Assembly: GCA_003852805.1 (NCBI GenBank)
Contig: RDDY01000245.1
Location: forward strand, 1 to 6,169
DNA from: Chryseobacterium sp.
GTDB lineage: Bacteria; Bacteroidota; Bacteroidia; Flavobacteriales; Weeksellaceae
DNA length: 6,169 nt
Direction of reading: 5' to 3'
The notes below the pieces were generated by a model. It did no database searches and was not told the DNA's origin. It worked only from the letters and a program-made list of their open reading frames with translations. A program made the translations under genes and the position numbers. This document shows positions 6,122 through 6,169 of the stretch, in pieces. Position 1 is the first letter of the stretch. Each line of letters opens with the position of its first letter.

Positions 6122-6169
6122 TAAAGCATTGGGCATACATCAATACGGCAGGGATCACGCCGCTGGCAC

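Larger units (their letters stand above)
5692..6169 (-). pseudogene. sdaA: L-serine dehydratase (L-serine ammonia-lyase), 3' part, disrupted by an internal inversion
   Basis: From 6026 down to the stop at 5692 the minus strand encodes the end of a single-chain, Fe-S type L-serine dehydratase: [38 protein letters not shown] with two cluster cysteines, and a final Cys (NVAEC). In the Legionella enzyme a C-terminal Cys also ligates the cluster in the resting form. From 6167 to about 6122 the minus strand again reads as sdaA (ASGVIPAVLMYAQCF), but in another frame. The DNA between (6013-6121) encodes the expected intervening residues only on the plus strand. As written, the upstream part hits TAG at 6111-6113 shortly after YAQCF. 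The 123-residue frame starting at ATG 6061-6063 has about 12 meaningless residues before the true sequence and is not a native start. The GCQ cysteine ligand is in the inverted block, so no functional enzyme can be made from this arrangement. The enzyme normally converts L-serine to pyruvate and ammonia. The gene continues beyond the right edge. Confidence 0.85.

Overview
The window is chromosomal DNA from a member of the Bacteroidota. The main evidence is a full-length PorX (response regulator plus PglZ domain, found with the type IX secretion system), an alanine dehydrogenase of the Bacteroidota type with a ~30-residue N-terminal extension, and TAnnTTTG -7 promoter elements upstream of three plus-strand genes with no clear Shine-Dalgarno sites. 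The content is mostly housekeeping and regulation. I see no CRISPR array, rRNA, tRNA, transposase, phage or defence module.

Layout. 1-288 (minus): start of an HD-domain phosphohydrolase, cut by the window edge exactly at its HD dyad. 289-451: divergent promoter region. 452-1996 (plus): porX. 2002-2031: strong hairpin terminator shared with the convergent minus-strand pair. 2034-3122 (minus): AI-2E family transporter broken by one in-frame TAA. 3142-3534 (minus): DUF202 membrane protein, upstream partner of the transporter. 3619-4038 (plus): tsaE, with a TTG start. 4094-5284 (plus): ald. 5284-5652 (plus): small membrane-anchored protein whose ATG overlaps the ald stop codon. 5659-5686: second hairpin terminator. 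5692-6169 (minus): 3' part of an L-serine dehydratase gene (sdaA), running off the right edge.

The most notable observation is in sdaA. About 100 bp of the gene lies in the wrong orientation: codons for the Fe-S cysteine motif GGCQAEVGV read on the plus strand, while the sequence on both sides reads on the minus strand. The inverted block is bounded by a perfect 14-bp inverted repeat (6013-6026 and 6108-6121), and roughly a dozen codons next to it seem to be missing. Flipping the block back does not restore the frame, so this is an inversion with deletion (template-switch type) or a chimeric assembly or amplification artefact, rather than a simple ON/OFF inverton. With the lone nonsense codon in the transporter gene, it raises the question of whether this contig carries real pseudogenes or errors.

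How the genes relate. PorX is the cytoplasmic output of the PorX/PorY system that controls type IX secretion; its kinase is not in the window. TsaE is part of the t6A tRNA modification machinery. Ald and SdaA both deaminate small amino acids to pyruvate, but they lie in separate convergent transcription units. The grouping porX-tsaE-ald-small membrane protein matches, from memory, a gene neighbourhood common in Flavobacteriia; here the minus-strand DUF202/AI-2E pair sits between porX and tsaE.
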